Positions 29,239 through 40,300 of a DNA stretch of 64,000 nucleotides are shown here, in pieces. The stretch is taken from NCBI GenBank assembly GCA_003194525.1, contig NBIV01000082.1, positions 62,001-126,000 of the forward strand, given 5' to 3'. Under the pieces are notes generated by a model that saw only the letters and a program-made list of their open reading frames with translations, did not search any database and was not told where the DNA came from. Position 1 is the first letter of the stretch. Every line of letters begins with the position of its first letter. The stretch is from Gracilariopsis chorda. Lineage: Eukaryota > Rhodophyta > Florideophyceae > Gracilariales > Gracilariaceae. The translations under genes and the position numbers were made by a program.

Positions 29239-32238
29239 CTATTCAAATGAGCAAAGGTTGCTTGCCTCTATCTTGAGTAGACGCTTGCCGCTTGTATTTA
29301 AAAAATCCTCCAACATCGCGGGTAGATCTTCATTGACCTGTTTCAGCGGTTCCCAAGTAAAGTCAACAACATCAGGGAGTCCCTCCCATTCAACGCGGAT
29401 CCGCATGCCATCATCGTCCTTGCGAATATAGCATAGTGCCCGTGCGTCCTGGTAGGTATTCTCACTGTGTCGGGCTGCATCCAACAACTTCGGTACTACC
29501 TCCTTCCCATCCATTGCTGCCCTGTATAGGATGATCCGGCGGGCATGGAATACCTCGACCTTACTGTCTATCAAGTTCTCCACTTCGAAGACCCAATCAG
29601 ATCGGACTGCAATAATCCGTCTCGGCCCGCGCCAGATGAACTTGAGCTTGTGCCCCTTCTGTGTTGCGCGACGCACGAGCACGAAGTCCCCAACACAGAA
29701 GTTGACCGGTCGAATGTTAGTGCTTTCGTTATGAAATTTGATGTGGCGTTCACGTTGCTTTTTGCATCTGTCCGCTACATCACGATGCATGTCCTGCAGG
29801 GTAGATTGTAGGGCATCGATGCCGATTAATTGGCGCGCGCGTAGCTCTTCACCCGTCCGCGCAAGCTTATAGGTGGGCATGGGCATGGCGCGAAGGAGTG
29901 GGCGTTTTGGAATGTGTCCTGTAAACACTTCCAAGAGCGTACGGTACACTCCACTGACCTCTTTGTCTCGGAGGCCGAGTCGCTTTACCGGGGCATGATT
30001 GAAGACACTTTGCACACATTCTGTCACGGCTGGCCAATCTTGCGGGGCTAGACCCCATTCGCTAAGTAGTGCCTTGCAAGCACGCAAAACCTCCCTGCAG
30101 ATTCTCTCCACAGAACCGTTCGCCCACGGAGAGTCAGCGGTGGTAAAATGATGTGACACGTGAAATTCGTCCGTCAGCGCCTTCAAAAGCTGATTTTTGA
30201 AATGACTCGCTTGGTCGCTGGTCAACCAATCCATGGTCCCAAAACAACCCAACCACACAATCAGCGCGTCTGCGGCGGCTTCGCTGGTTGCCTCCTCCGT
30301 TGGCCAAAGCCAAACATAGGAGGAGTGATCGTCCCGGATCAGGAGTATATACTGCTTCTCGCCGACACCTTTCCCCATATAGAGAAAGTCAAGATGAACC
30401 ACCTCGTTGGGTTTCTCACCATGTAGCGCCTGAGCGAGCGGTCTAGGGATCAAGTCGCCAGCCTTAGTTACTAAACAGTGAAGGCAACCGCGTACTAGCG
30501 CTTCAGCATCCCTATCCATTTTCGCCCAGTAGAAGTTCTCATGCAACACGCTCTTGGTTGCGTCCATTCCCCGATGGCCCATTGAACCACAGTGTGAAAC
30601 GACTAGGATCTTAAGCTGTAGTTCGAGATCCTTCGCCGGTATCCAGATCCTACCATGCTTCTTGTAAAGTCCGTCATTGCTGTCAAGCATTAGTCCAGAC
30701 TTGCTCTCCGCCGTATCCGTCTGCGACTTGCGTATCACGTTAATGTTCGGCCACACAATATCATCAGCGGATGGTATGATCTGTTCTGCAGACTCGAGGA
30801 AGAGACTGCATACAGACTTGAGAGTCTTCTCACGCCGATACCCGCGCGCCCACCGCGTCAATATATCAGCGAATACGTTGGAAGTTCCGCTCACGTGTTC
30901 GATGACGTAGTCGAAACGGGACAGAAACAAAGCCCAGCGCTGCACCTTAGAGACAACGTGCCGTCCTAGTGCCGGCTCCAGCGCCAATGGTGCGAATACG
31001 AACAGCAGATTTCTATGATCTGTGTAAACGTGGGTATTAGATCCGTTCAGGAATAGGTAATCCAGCTTATCAAAAGTCTGGAATATCACAAACCCTTCCT
31101 TCTCGAAGGTACTCCATCCCAATTCAGCACCCTTAAAGGCACCGCCCAGGAATCCAAGCGGCTCATGCTTCTGCTCGCTCACTGGCAGGTCTAGGTGACT
31201 CTTGTGAGTCTGTGTCACCACCGCTGACCAATAACGCTCTGAAGCGTCTGTATACACACAAATCTCCATGTCCTTTTTGGGGTATGCTAGCCTTACTGAG
31301 TTGCGCAGGGTGTCCTGTAATTCTAGGAATGTTCTTTCCTGGTTAGCGCCCCAGGACAGGCTGCTCAACGGCATGTTTCGTATCGATCGTTTCGTTCTTC
31401 TCCCAGAACGTTTGTAGGCTTCCTCAAGGACTTGCGTCAACGGGGCGCATCTTGTTGCGAAGTCAGGGATTGTCAGAGACATCCGTCTACAACAGTAAAT
31501 GAATTCAGACAGCTTTTCGGCCGTCTTTGGCGGCTCCATGTCTTTCAAACCTTCCAGCCTGGCCGGGTCCATCTCATACCCGTCCTTAGACACTATACGT
31601 CCACACCATTTTAAACTCTTAGAGAAAAAAATGGACATGCGCACGGACAAGAAGAGGTGGTGCTTAGTACAAATGCTGAAAAGGGTCTCGAGGATATCGA
31701 GTAGCTTGTCCTCATCTTGGGCATGGAGGTTGAAATCATCGAGCCAAGCTTTCATATTATCCTGCAGCTCGCGAAATAGAGGCTCCACTGAGCTCTGGAA
31801 ATAGGATGTTGCATTCGCTAGTCCAGGTAGAACACGTTTCGAAGCAACGACCCTCTTCGGGGTTACGATCCCACACGCAGTGTACGACTCCGGGTCCAAT
31901 GGCAGTTGCCAATATCCAGATACGAAGTCCATGCATGCAAAACAAATGCTGCCCGCAAAATCGTTGACCTCCGAATCAATGTGGGGCATCGGCCACGATT
32001 CCTTCACTGTAGCAGCATTAACCGGACGAAGATCGATCTCCATTCTGTACTTCGCCTTCGATCCTGGTTTTGGGACCAGCAGAGGGGCTGCTTGCCACTC
32101 TGCTGTGGGCAGGTCAAAGCAAAATCCCATCTCAACGAGCGTGTCGACATACTTGTCGAGAAACGCACGCTGCTCAAGGGAGTAGCGTCTCGCCTTAACT
32201 CTGATTGGGCGTTTGCCTGGCTCCAGGCGCACCTTCAT
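29239..32238 (-). CDS. LTR-D pol: reverse transcriptase, RNase H, integrase, chromodomain, 999 residues
   Basis: The reverse transcriptase has YRMEIDLRPVNAATVK, FVSGYWQLPLD and an active-site box reading MKAWLDDFNLHA, with Trp where most gypsy enzymes have Tyr; this looks like a lineage trait. RNase H (CVYTDASERYWSAVV, VYTDHRNLLFVF) follows. The integrase has an HHCC finger (HCGSMGHRGMD, then CLHCLVTK) and the D,D,E positions in VVHLDFLYM, LTSDQASHFKN and ANGSVERICREV. The C-terminal end is chromodomain-like (IRVEWEGLPDVVDFTWEPLK). Full length for the family, no internal break seen. It copies and inserts the element. Confidence 0.88.
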   Translation of the reverse strand: MKVRLEPGKRPIRVKARRYSLEQRAFLDKYVDTLVEMGFCFDLPTAEWQAAPLLVPKPGSKAKYRMEIDLRPVNAATVKESWPMPHIDSEVNDFAGSICFACMDFVSGYWQLPLDPESYTACGIVTPKRVVASKRVLPGLANATSYFQSSVEPLFRELQDNMKAWLDDFNLHAQDEDKLLDILETLFSICTKHHLFLSVRMSIFFSKSLKWCGRIVSKDGYEMDPARLEGLKDMEPPKTAEKLSEFIYCCRRMSLTIPDFATRCAPLTQVLEEAYKRSGRRTKRSIRNMPLSSLSWGANQERTFLELQDTLRNSVRLAYPKKDMEICVYTDASERYWSAVVTQTHKSHLDLPVSEQKHEPLGFLGGAFKGAELGWSTFEKEGFVIFQTFDKLDYLFLNGSNTHVYTDHRNLLFVFAPLALEPALGRHVVSKVQRWALFLSRFDYVIEHVSGTSNVFADILTRWARGYRREKTLKSVCSLFLESAEQIIPSADDIVWPNINVIRKSQTDTAESKSGLMLDSNDGLYKKHGRIWIPAKDLELQLKILVVSHCGSMGHRGMDATKSVLHENFYWAKMDRDAEALVRGCLHCLVTKAGDLIPRPLAQALHGEKPNEVVHLDFLYMGKGVGEKQYILLIRDDHSSYVWLWPTEEATSEAAADALIVWLGCFGTMDWLTSDQASHFKNQLLKALTDEFHVSHHFTTADSPWANGSVERICREVLRACKALLSEWGLAPQDWPAVTECVQSVFNHAPVKRLGLRDKEVSGVYRTLLEVFTGHIPKRPLLRAMPMPTYKLARTGEELRARQLIGIDALQSTLQDMHRDVADRCKKQRERHIKFHNESTNIRPVNFCVGDFVLVRRATQKGHKLKFIWRGPRRIIAVRSDWVFEVENLIDSKVEVFHARRIILYRAAMDGKEVVPKLLDAARHSENTYQDARALCYIRKDDDGMRIRVEWEGLPDVVDFTWEPLKQVNEDLPAMLEDFLNTSGKRLLKIEASNLCSFE

Positions 32239-34004
32239 AGGCTTAACATCGGCTGGCGAGAATTTTCCCAGCCGAAGTCGAAAACCTGCTTGTATTTCTT
32301 GAACAAGCGTGTAAGCCTGCTCGCACCACTTGTCGAGAGGCCATTGGCCCGCGCCTTCTCGACCTTTCCATCTAGTGCCGCTTCTAGATCCTCTTTCGGG
32401 TCCTCGCCCAAGCCAACATACACGTCACTCTCCTCCAGCATGTCCTCTTCTGCTCCCCCAGTGCTATGGTAAGTGCTGCCATGCTCAAAGGCTCTGGACT
32501 GCAGAATGCTGTGGATCGAGCCTTCTATGGGAGTTTGGGCGTCGGCCTGCGCCTTCTCGAGGAGTTTAGGTATGTTTAGCACTCCATCATGTCGATCGCA
32601 CGCGGCCGCCATCAAAGTGCGATTGTCTAGTCCAATGGCTGACAGCACTTCTCTCCTGATTATTGCGTACTTCGTATCACCGTCGCTTACCAGCCATTCC
32701 ATGCCGGGCATCATCATTTTTCTGCCATGACGTATGCGTAGCATGACGTTGGACGTCACTTTGCGGCTGCAACGTAGAGGCGCTGCCTCCAGACTGGCGT
32801 TGCTGTACTCGAGGGTCTCGTCAAGTTCGATGACTTGGAGGCTCGCGTCCGCCTCTAGCATAAGGGTGAGCAAGCTTGGTGGAATCACATTAATATCGGA
32901 TCCCTGATCAGCAGGAACAATGCCTTCCACCGCACCAGTACAGAACGTAGCAGAGAAAAGAGAAGAATTCTCTTCGATTTCTGCTCCACCGAAGGTCCCA
33001 ATGTTGCCTTTGTACTTGTCCCCTTTGCGCTTCTTTTCGGCCCCCTTGCGGGCCTTTTTCGCCTCGTGGTACTCGGCGACAAGTTTCTTCTTATCCTCGT
33101 CTGACGTCATCGGGCACTCGTTCATGTAATGGTGCCCGTCACAGACTGGATTCAGACAGCTTGTTCTGTCTCTTTTCGGCTTATCTTTTCCAGCATTGCT
33201 TTTTCCATTTGCGCCTGAACCACTCGCGCCCTTCTTTCTACGCCGATCCTTGTTAGCACAGTCAGGCTTGGGGCCCTCCTTGTGCTCCAAGTCATCGTCA
33301 GAATCAGAGAAGTTGCTGCGAGCCTTGAGGCCCTTCGCTGCTTCGTGACGGTCGATCTGCTTCGCCTCCTTCAGGAGCTCGCGCATGAAGGCCTTGTAGT
33401 TCTTCTTGAAGCCCTCCTCCTTACGGAGTTTGATGGTCAAAAGCATACGTTTTCTGAGCTGCTCGTGTGTCACACGTTTAATAACATGCTCGACAGCAAG
33501 CTGTGGCTGTTTCTCGATAAACTCGGAATAACCCAGGTTCTCAAGTGTAGTGCTGTACTTCAGTCCCAGCCGCAGGACTTGCATCTCCAGGCTGTTGCTT
33601 TTCGTATTCTTGTCCATCCTGACATACTTCAAGTCTCTCTCAATCTGGGCTAAATTGTACTCTTCAGGATTCACCTGAGCTGGTTCCTCCACGCACTGGC
33701 GCAGATGCTGCTCTGTGATGTCCTCAACGCTCTCTACTGGGACCCAACAAGCTGTCACAAATATGTCCAGGACTGGCTTAGTAATAGAGTTCCAGTAGGT
33801 CTTCAACGGAACCTGAATGCCTGATTCTGCATTTTTCTCGGCTATCTGCCTCTCATACACTTCCAGTTTCTGCTTAAAAAGGACAAAGTCCTCTGTGCTG
33901 ATATCCCTCAAACGCGGGGCTTCGACCGACTCAATGATTGTTTGACGCACTGTATCAGTTGGCGTCTCCGGCCCTGATCCAGCGACATTCTCCGAGTTCG
34001 ACAT
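32235..34004 (-). CDS. LTR-D gag with protease, 589 residues
   Basis: The gag part has a helical core followed by a lysine-rich zone and a zinc-knuckle-like Cys/His cluster (CLNPVCDGHHYMNEC). The protease is carried at the end of the same ORF: the loop IVPADQGSDINVIPPS is in the position of the aspartic protease active site. Having the protease with gag rather than with pol separates this lineage from LTR-B, LTR-E and LTR-F. The pol ORF begins within the last codons in another frame, a layout that gypsy elements commonly express by frameshifting or re-initiation. Confidence 0.8.
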   Translation of the reverse strand: MSNSENVAGSGPETPTDTVRQTIIESVEAPRLRDISTEDFVLFKQKLEVYERQIAEKNAESGIQVPLKTYWNSITKPVLDIFVTACWVPVESVEDITEQHLRQCVEEPAQVNPEEYNLAQIERDLKYVRMDKNTKSNSLEMQVLRLGLKYSTTLENLGYSEFIEKQPQLAVEHVIKRVTHEQLRKRMLLTIKLRKEEGFKKNYKAFMRELLKEAKQIDRHEAAKGLKARSNFSDSDDDLEHKEGPKPDCANKDRRRKKGASGSGANGKSNAGKDKPKRDRTSCLNPVCDGHHYMNECPMTSDEDKKKLVAEYHEAKKARKGAEKKRKGDKYKGNIGTFGGAEIEENSSLFSATFCTGAVEGIVPADQGSDINVIPPSLLTLMLEADASLQVIELDETLEYSNASLEAAPLRCSRKVTSNVMLRIRHGRKMMMPGMEWLVSDGDTKYAIIRREVLSAIGLDNRTLMAAACDRHDGVLNIPKLLEKAQADAQTPIEGSIHSILQSRAFEHGSTYHSTGGAEEDMLEESDVYVGLGEDPKEDLEAALDGKVEKARANGLSTSGASRLTRLFKKYKQVFDFGWENSRQPMLSL

Positions 34005-34055
34005 CTTCGGCTCCGAACGAATAACTTCCCTAGAGCACTTTCGCGAAGTAATTAC

Positions 34056-34422
34056 TGTAACGACTCAAGGGGATAGCTCCCTCTTCGTCAACCGCTGATC
34101 GTCCTCGAGCTCCCTCCTTTTTCCACAGAAAACACGTCGGCTCTGTCACCCTGCTATTCGTTGCCACTAGAGAGCGATGCCTTTATAGCCCGAGCCCAAA
34201 GGCCCGGTTGTTTTTCACTAGTCACGTCAAGCCAAATCGGTGTCGCCCGATTACAGCACTGTCGAACGCACCCGAAAGGTTGCGTGCTAGTTCACAATTA
34301 AAGGTAGATATGTAGCGTCTGTGTCAAGGTTGTTTGGCGGATGCCCAAGCCTTGACCAAATCGCCTGCATCCCACAGATAGTTTGGACACAACAAAAGTC
34401 TAAAATGCAACCAGTGGTTACA
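34056..34422 (-). repeat. LTR-D 5' LTR (in the element's orientation)
   Basis: 367 bp, partner of 28836-29202, lying 52 bp upstream of the gag start. Followed by GCTG, which also precedes the other LTR. Confidence 0.92.
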
Positions 34423-34690
34423 GCTGCTAGCTGTTCTCCCATCATTTTTCCACGTCCTGCGCCCATTGTGGCGCATTGTGGCTGCTCTCGGTCCACTAAT
34501 CCTCGCATAAGACATTGATGCAGGTAATCACTTCGGCTTCGACAGAGCCAAACTCACCATCTCTTTGATTTTCTCGCTGCTCTCGATCCCCTTTGTATAC
34601 GAGACCTCTGGATTCGAGCAAATAACGCCTTTCTTGCGCGCTGTTGTTCTAGAACTTCTGCTGCTGTTGATAGCGTCATGTGCCACCACT

Positions 34691-34969
34691 ATGGCTGCCA
34701 ATCGCCGTCGCTCTTGCGTATGGGTCGGCAAAACGAAGCAAATCCACACACGTAACAACTTCTTTCCCATTGACAAGTGCTTGAACGCAGTGCCGTACGC
34801 CGACTACCCTTCGCGCACTATCTGCACGCCACTCACGCCTGCAGAACTCCGCGGGGCTTGGGTGAGAGATAGTGAAGGTGGGTGCCGAATGCTTTCCGTT
34901 AACGAGGTACGCGCGCGCGTACTGTTGTTGCTTGAACTTCTGACATGTGGTCGATGTTCATTGTCGTAA
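34691..34969 (+). CDS. Hypothetical ORF, 92 residues, possible first exon of a host gene
   Basis: Starts MAANRRRSCVWVGKTKQI and continues with a Pro/Tyr/Cys-containing segment (NAVPYADYPSRTICTPLT). I do not recognise it. A donor-like sequence AACGAG|GTACGC occurs at about 34900-34911, so the ORF could be the first exon of a gene continuing into the next ORF, but no acceptor can be fixed. It is outside every identified transposon and is one of few candidates for host coding in the window. Alternative: a chance open frame; the upstream part of the frame from 34565 is less convincing. Confidence 0.3.
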   Translation: MAANRRRSCVWVGKTKQIHTRNNFFPIDKCLNAVPYADYPSRTICTPLTPAELRGAWVRDSEGGCRMLSVNEVRARVLLLLELLTCGRCSLS

Positions 34970-35531
34970 ACAGTACGTAATCGACAACTGTTCATACATA
35001 TGCTTCATTACGCAATTCGTCATGCAACGGGTTTTCAAGTCTCCGCAAAACCAAATATACGTCTTTTCGCTAGTGGCATGGTATCGCATGCGCGTGTTGC
35101 TGCTGCTGGCTGCGACTGCGGGGTTCATGGACGTGTTCGACGGCCTTTTCCACGGCAGCTACGCAGATTCTGATGTAATTTCGAAGGCCATTCTGTGGTT
35201 GACGCTGCTCTCCATCACGGTTCGAGCCATCCTGCGCATCTACTTTGGCAACAAAGCCAGCCTGAAGCTTCTGTTCTATGGGTTCATTCCGGTGAGCTCA
35301 GATCGCGAACTGTGGTTGCGCCTCGGCGTCCGACCGCGCGATTTGTACACGGCGCTGACGAACGGTGTTCGCACCGAACGCGTGCTGAAGGAAACTGTGT
35401 GCCTCATCAACGGCGCTGGAGTGGGCAACGTCAAGGTGGAGAATATGCCCGACGCGGTGCGGGCGTCTGAGGAGTTGCTGATTCGCTTGGGCGACTTATT
35501 CGTACGCGTGTTTGATGGAATGCGCTTTTAA
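34947..35531 (+). CDS. Hypothetical membrane-associated ORF, 194 residues
   Basis: Unrecognised protein. From about residue 35 it has two strongly hydrophobic stretches (MRVLLLLAATAGFMDVF and ILWLTLLSITVRAILRIYFG), then a short third one (LKLLFYGFIPV), followed by a soluble, charged C-terminal half (VRPRDLYTALTNGVRTERV). This organisation suggests a small membrane protein with a cytosolic or lumenal tail. A second ATG at 35022 (MQRVFKSPQ) may be the real start. The stop is 20 bp inside the next ORF, in another frame. GC-rich codon use differs from the AT-rich transposon relics around it. Could be a host gene, but no homologue is named here. Confidence 0.4.
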   Translation: MVDVHCRKQYVIDNCSYICFITQFVMQRVFKSPQNQIYVFSLVAWYRMRVLLLLAATAGFMDVFDGLFHGSYADSDVISKAILWLTLLSITVRAILRIYFGNKASLKLLFYGFIPVSSDRELWLRLGVRPRDLYTALTNGVRTERVLKETVCLINGAGVGNVKVENMPDAVRASEELLIRLGDLFVRVFDGMRF

Positions 35532-36195
35532 AAAGCAGGGGGGCTCGCTACGAATTCATTCCCCGCGCTTCGAATTGATACACCAGAATTGCAATGATAG
35601 TGCGGCGAGTGGTTCCAAACAGTCAAATGACGTGGATGAGGAGGAAAAGGAGCTGGTGGGCACAGGATGGGATTGTGGATGGGAAACAAAAGGCGGTGTG
35701 CTAGAGGCTTCGGAAGCGGAATGGGAAGGCAGCGAGGGCGACATGAGAGTCGAAAGAGAAGGAGAGCGACAGCGGTGGCGCAAGTGGAAAAAGTTATGGA
35801 GAAGGCGTGATGGTATGACGCAGGATGTACGGAAGCAACTTCGGCGATTGATTGCAGACGCGTTCTCGAAAGAGGAGCTCGAAGAGGACGAGTATGAACG
35901 ACTGACCGAGAGCGTGACTGTTGACGGTGGAAGCCGAAGTGATGCTGAGCGGCTGTCACATATTGTGGCAGGCGCATATTGGCGGGGGTACATCGACTGG
36001 GTCGAGTATAGACTTGTGTCTCAGCCTCTGGAGCGGCGGTTGGCGATGCGATTCATTTTTCGTGCTTTCGGTGCAAAAGGGACTGCAAAAGGCATTGAAG
36101 GTACAGCTGATGATGAGGAGGACGAAAAGAGACTGCGGAAGGCATTGAAGGCACGGCTGATGATGGTGAGGACGAATCGGCAAACGTTTGAATGA
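35512..36195 (+). CDS. Hypothetical charged ORF, 227 residues
   Basis: Overlaps the end of the previous ORF by 20 bp in a different frame. The N-terminal half is acidic with Gly/Trp (VGTGWDCGWETKGGVLEASE), followed by a basic, Trp/Arg-rich section (RQRWRKWKKLWRRRDGMTQ) and a helical region (LRRLIADAFSKEELEEDEYE). A related pair of short direct repeats occurs near the end (around 36090-36160: KGIEGTADDEEDEK and following). It may be the continuation of the preceding ORF after a frame change, a second gene, or a chance reading of low-complexity sequence. No known domain is seen. It ends 60 bp before LTR-E. Confidence 0.35.
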   Translation: MMECAFKKQGGSLRIHSPRFELIHQNCNDSAASGSKQSNDVDEEEKELVGTGWDCGWETKGGVLEASEAEWEGSEGDMRVEREGERQRWRKWKKLWRRRDGMTQDVRKQLRRLIADAFSKEELEEDEYERLTESVTVDGGSRSDAERLSHIVAGAYWRGYIDWVEYRLVSQPLERRLAMRFIFRAFGAKGTAKGIEGTADDEEDEKRLRKALKARLMMVRTNRQTFE

Positions 36196-36255
36196 CAAGG
36201 AGTAGTGCTATCTTACCCTAGCCTGTTATAGAGCTAGATAACCAAAATGGGATAC

Positions 36256-37285
36256 TGTGGGCGCCATCACGGGATGGTGACGCAGGGGGCCAAAAATTTG
36301 TAATAATAAAAGCCAAAAGGGTGCTCTTCGTAGCTAAAAGCCCCAAAAAAAGTTGAAAACAGTGGGATCAAAAGAACTAAACCCACTGGATGAGATAAAA
36401 CAACACTAGGGAGAGCAAGAGGCTCAATCTCCAAATAAAACTTCTTAACTTCTTTGTTGAAACGGCGCGCAACCCAAGAATTATGTCAAGGATCACTAAG
36501 GGTCAGACCCTCGGCTTCCGGTCAGACACTCCGGATGTGAAGTGGATTCTGCAGCCTACCTACCTCTGCACTAACCAGAAGCAGGCGCATACAATCCTTA
36601 CAGGGCTTCCCGAGGAGAGCTACTAACAGCGGGATATGCTTACACTCTATACCCAAGCTGGCCCATGGCAGGAAAGGTTGCACGGCACGTCGCCTGCGGA
36701 TAGCTTCCCGTCAAGTACTTCCGTCCAGAAATCACCAGGTCTTTCGACCGACACCGTTATCCGAGCAAAGCTCCGGTGGGGCTCACATACGACAGAAACA
36801 CCTTTGGTACACACTACCCGTCTCCCGTCCACGCCTAAGGCGCTTCAACCGGTCTTAGCGACGGTACTTCCCCACCCTATTGGACAACTAGCGGCACATG
36901 CCTCACTGGTTGTTGATGATAGTTGAAGTGGTTGAAGGTTGATAGGGGGTGGGGCTTAGATGTTGGTCGATTGTTGAGGTGAGTTCAGACCGAAGTTCGA
37001 AGCTCAGAACCTCTTTTTATAGTGTTTAGAGGCACTACAAACGAGCCAAATACGCATTTCTACTTGCTAGTTACTCATGTGTGCGTCTAGGTTACTCCAT
37101 TGGCTTCTAGAGACCTCTGGAGCTGCATACTAACCAATAATAAAGCGACAATTTGCGCCAGCATCACTAAAATACTGTAGTCTTTGCTGGACCAACAAAG
37201 CGTGCAATGTGCTAGACACTACTGGAACATTCTACACGTGTGTTCCAGCAATGTCTGGCACATTCCGCAACATTAGCGACCGACA
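36256..37285 (-). repeat. LTR-E 3' LTR (in the element's orientation)
   Basis: 1030 bp, TGTGGGCGCCATCACGGG to GCGACCGACA. A purine-rich tract on the minus strand (GAGGTTGGGGTTG, 37286-37298) abuts it, supporting the orientation. Short open frames inside it occur in both copies and are not taken as genes. Confidence 0.93.
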
Positions 37286-37329
37286 CAACCCCAACCTCAA
37301 GGGTTGCCACGCCGCGGCAACCTGAAAAC

Positions 37330-40300
37330 CTAACCTTCCATCGGGCGCGCAATATACTTCTTCAAACGACGGGCGTGTATTCCATGGCGAGTGTACCGGT
37401 TGGGTGGAGAAACCAACGTGTACCTTGGATGGTGAGCCCTTACCACACGACATGGGCCAAAGTACTTAGAGGAAAAAGCACGCCATTTCACGGTAGTGTT
37501 TAGGGCCTTTCCACGAGCCACAAGGACCAGATCACCGACTTCAAACTTCGTAATGGAGACTGCATCGACTTCCTTCAAAGGCCTCTGAGCAGAACGTTTA
37601 GCTCTATGATTCCTTGATGCGAGCAGCTCCACTGAGCGGAACCGGTCGGAGGAGTCCCCAACTCGTGCCACGACACCACCTTCATCGGAGGTCATACGTG
37701 GTTTCACGCCGTAAAGCAACTCGAACGGAGAGATCCCACTGGCAAGATGTCTGCGCTGGTATCCGTACAGAACCGAAGGCAGGTGTTCGTCCCAACTTGA
37801 ACGATTATCCAGATCTTTCTTTCCTATTGCTCTTTTCAGAGTACCAACCATCCTTTCAGCTCGGCCATTGGACATGGGGGCGTACGCCAAGATCGTTTTC
37901 CATTTGATACCATGGTCCTCCATGAATGAGACGAGCGACTTAGAAGTGAAGCATGTAGCATTGTCCGATACCACGATACGAGGGAAACCAAACACGGCAA
38001 TGATCTCTTTTCTCACGAAGTCTATGACCTCCTGTGACGTAGACCATTTTGTCGCTACGGCAAGTGGCCAACCAATCAAATGCTCAACACAAACCAGAAT
38101 GAAACGGTTTCCGGATTCGGTAGTCGGAAGAGGACCTGCAAAATCAATCGTGAAGACGTCAAAGAGAGAGGAAATGGGAGTCCGAAGGTTGCTGTAATAT
38201 CTTGGTAGTGGTGCGAGTCTCTGGCATTCGTCACAACTCTTGACGTAGCTGCCGATATCTTCATGCATAGTGGGCCACCAGTATCTCTCAGTGATGAACT
38301 TCCTTGTAGTCTTCAAATCCCAGTGTCCAATCTCATCATGAAATGACTTGATAATGATCTGTCGCCGACCAATAACAGGAACAACTCGCAGTGCGTTTGG
38401 CATCCTTCTGAACAATTTTACTTCCCAGACCAGGAATTTCTTCGCATTTCGTCGGTTTGCTTGGCGGAGACGTGCATCAGTCTCATCTTTAGGCAGACCA
38501 CACAAGAAGCGCGCAATGTTTGCGTAGTATGGTTCAAGACCGGAGAAGTCGTCAGGCTCAACAGCCATACAAGCAAGGTCGCCTTCATCTTCTAACGGCT
38601 CGACCTCGTCTCCGTGAACTATCCTTGACAGATAATCTGCTGCGCCATTCTCCTTGCCTGCGCGATACACTATTTCAAAGTCATACTCGGCCAGAAAGTC
38701 TAGCCAGCGAGCTAAGCGTCCATGTATATCGCGCTTCTGAAATGCATATCGTAAAGCCATATGGTCCGTGATTACCTTGAATGGAACAGACGAGAGTAGA
38801 TACAATCTGAACTTCTTGAGAGCAAAGATAACTGCCAATGCTTCTCTTTCACATGCCGAGTAGTTCTTTTCCGCAGCGGTCATAGTACGACTGGCAAACT
38901 GGAGAGGATGTATCTTCCCATCTTCCTTTTTCTGAGAGAGAACTGCGCCGAGTGAAACACTAGAGGCGTCCGTTTCCACAATGAAAGGCTGCTCGAAGTT
39001 TGGAAATGAAAGTACCGGAGGCTCAGTCATCTTTTTCTTCAGACCGTGGAAAGCTTCTAGCATCTCTCTGGTCCAACGCAGCTTCTTATTCCCCGAGTTA
39101 GAACTGTGAAGCACGGCGGAGGTCTCAGCAAAGTTTCTGATGAACCTTCGATAGTATCCGGCTAGTCCCAGAAAAGATCGTAGTTCCGTAGTGGTGGCAG
39201 GAATTGGGGCATCCTGGATCTTAGCAATCTTCCCCTGGTTCACTTGCACTCCATCTCCGTTGATGACATGGCCTAGAAGAGACACCTCCGATAGTGCAAA
39301 GAAACATTTGGACAGTTTGAGCTTCAATCCATGCTTCGCAATCCGACCAATCACAGCCTTCAAGTGAATCACGTGCTCTCTGAGGCTTCTTGAGAATATG
39401 ACAACGTCATCAATGTAAACCCGAACGAATGGAAGTCCTCTTAGCACATGATCCATCATCCGTTGAAAGGTGGAAGGGGCATTCATGAGATCAAATGGCA
39501 TGACTTCGAACATGAAAGTTCCGTATCTGCACACAAAGGTCGTCATCTCTTTGCAATCCTCAGACATCTTGACTTGCCAGTATCCAGAGAACAGGTCGAG
39601 CTTAGTGAAGACACAGCAACCTCCAAGTTCGTCAAAGATCTCTTCCATGCGTGGCAAAGGCCAGCGGTCAGCTTTCATGACTCTGTTCAGCTCTCTGTAA
39701 TCGACAAAAAACCTTGCGCTTCCATCTTTCTTCGAGGCAATGACAATTGGAAACGACCAAGCAGAGGCTGAAGGGGTAATGATACCAGCTTCGAGAAGAA
39801 GATCAATCTCCTTGCGTACGAACTCGTTATGCTTCGGCGACATCCTCCTAGCTCTGAAGTAGATTGGTTTGTCAACTGTCAACTCGAAAGAGTGAGAAAC
39901 AGGCACATCGGCTGGGCGTAAGTCTTTCAATGACCAAGCGATTACATTCGAGTCCTTCAGACAAGAAACCAAGTCGTCTCTTTCATCCTCTGAAATGTGC
40001 GAGAGTTTTGAAAAGAGTAACTTCTTGTGCTGCTCATCGGTATTGATGTCCAATTGCGGGATCATTTCGGGAGTCTCGCCATGGTTCTTTTCTGTTAGAG
40101 CAACCACGAGTTGTTCGTCATTTTCAGAAGCAGTATCAGAGTCAATAGCGGCGTCAGAATCTGAAGTGAAGTCGTCGCTATCCGTCTGGAAACCCTCTTC
40201 GTCTGAAATCTCGACGCGAGCATAGTCAAAGCCAAGTGTTACTCTTTTTCCATCAATATTCATCTTCACGTGCTGATTTCCGAGGTCAAGGCAGGCTTGT

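Larger units (their letters stand above)
28836..34422 (-). mobile_element. LTR-D: Ty3/gypsy element that looks whole
   Basis: 5.6 kb, with 367-bp LTRs at 28836-29202 and 34056-34422 that differ at about seven positions by eye, and a 4-bp flank match GCTG (28832-28835 and 34423-34426). Two long minus-strand ORFs, gag-protease and pol, fill the interior and overlap by a few bases. It is relatively young. I see no break in either ORF. Confidence 0.9.

Noticed and set aside
35528-35977. Long minus-strand frames opposite the charged ORF at 35512-36195
   Set aside because: Low-complexity Ser/Pro/His translation that mirrors the acidic/basic codons of the plus strand.
36636-36926. Open frame of 96 codons seen almost identically at 42283-42573
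   Set aside because: Both copies lie inside the two LTRs of LTR-E, so the repeat is explained by the LTRs; no protein feature supports a gene.
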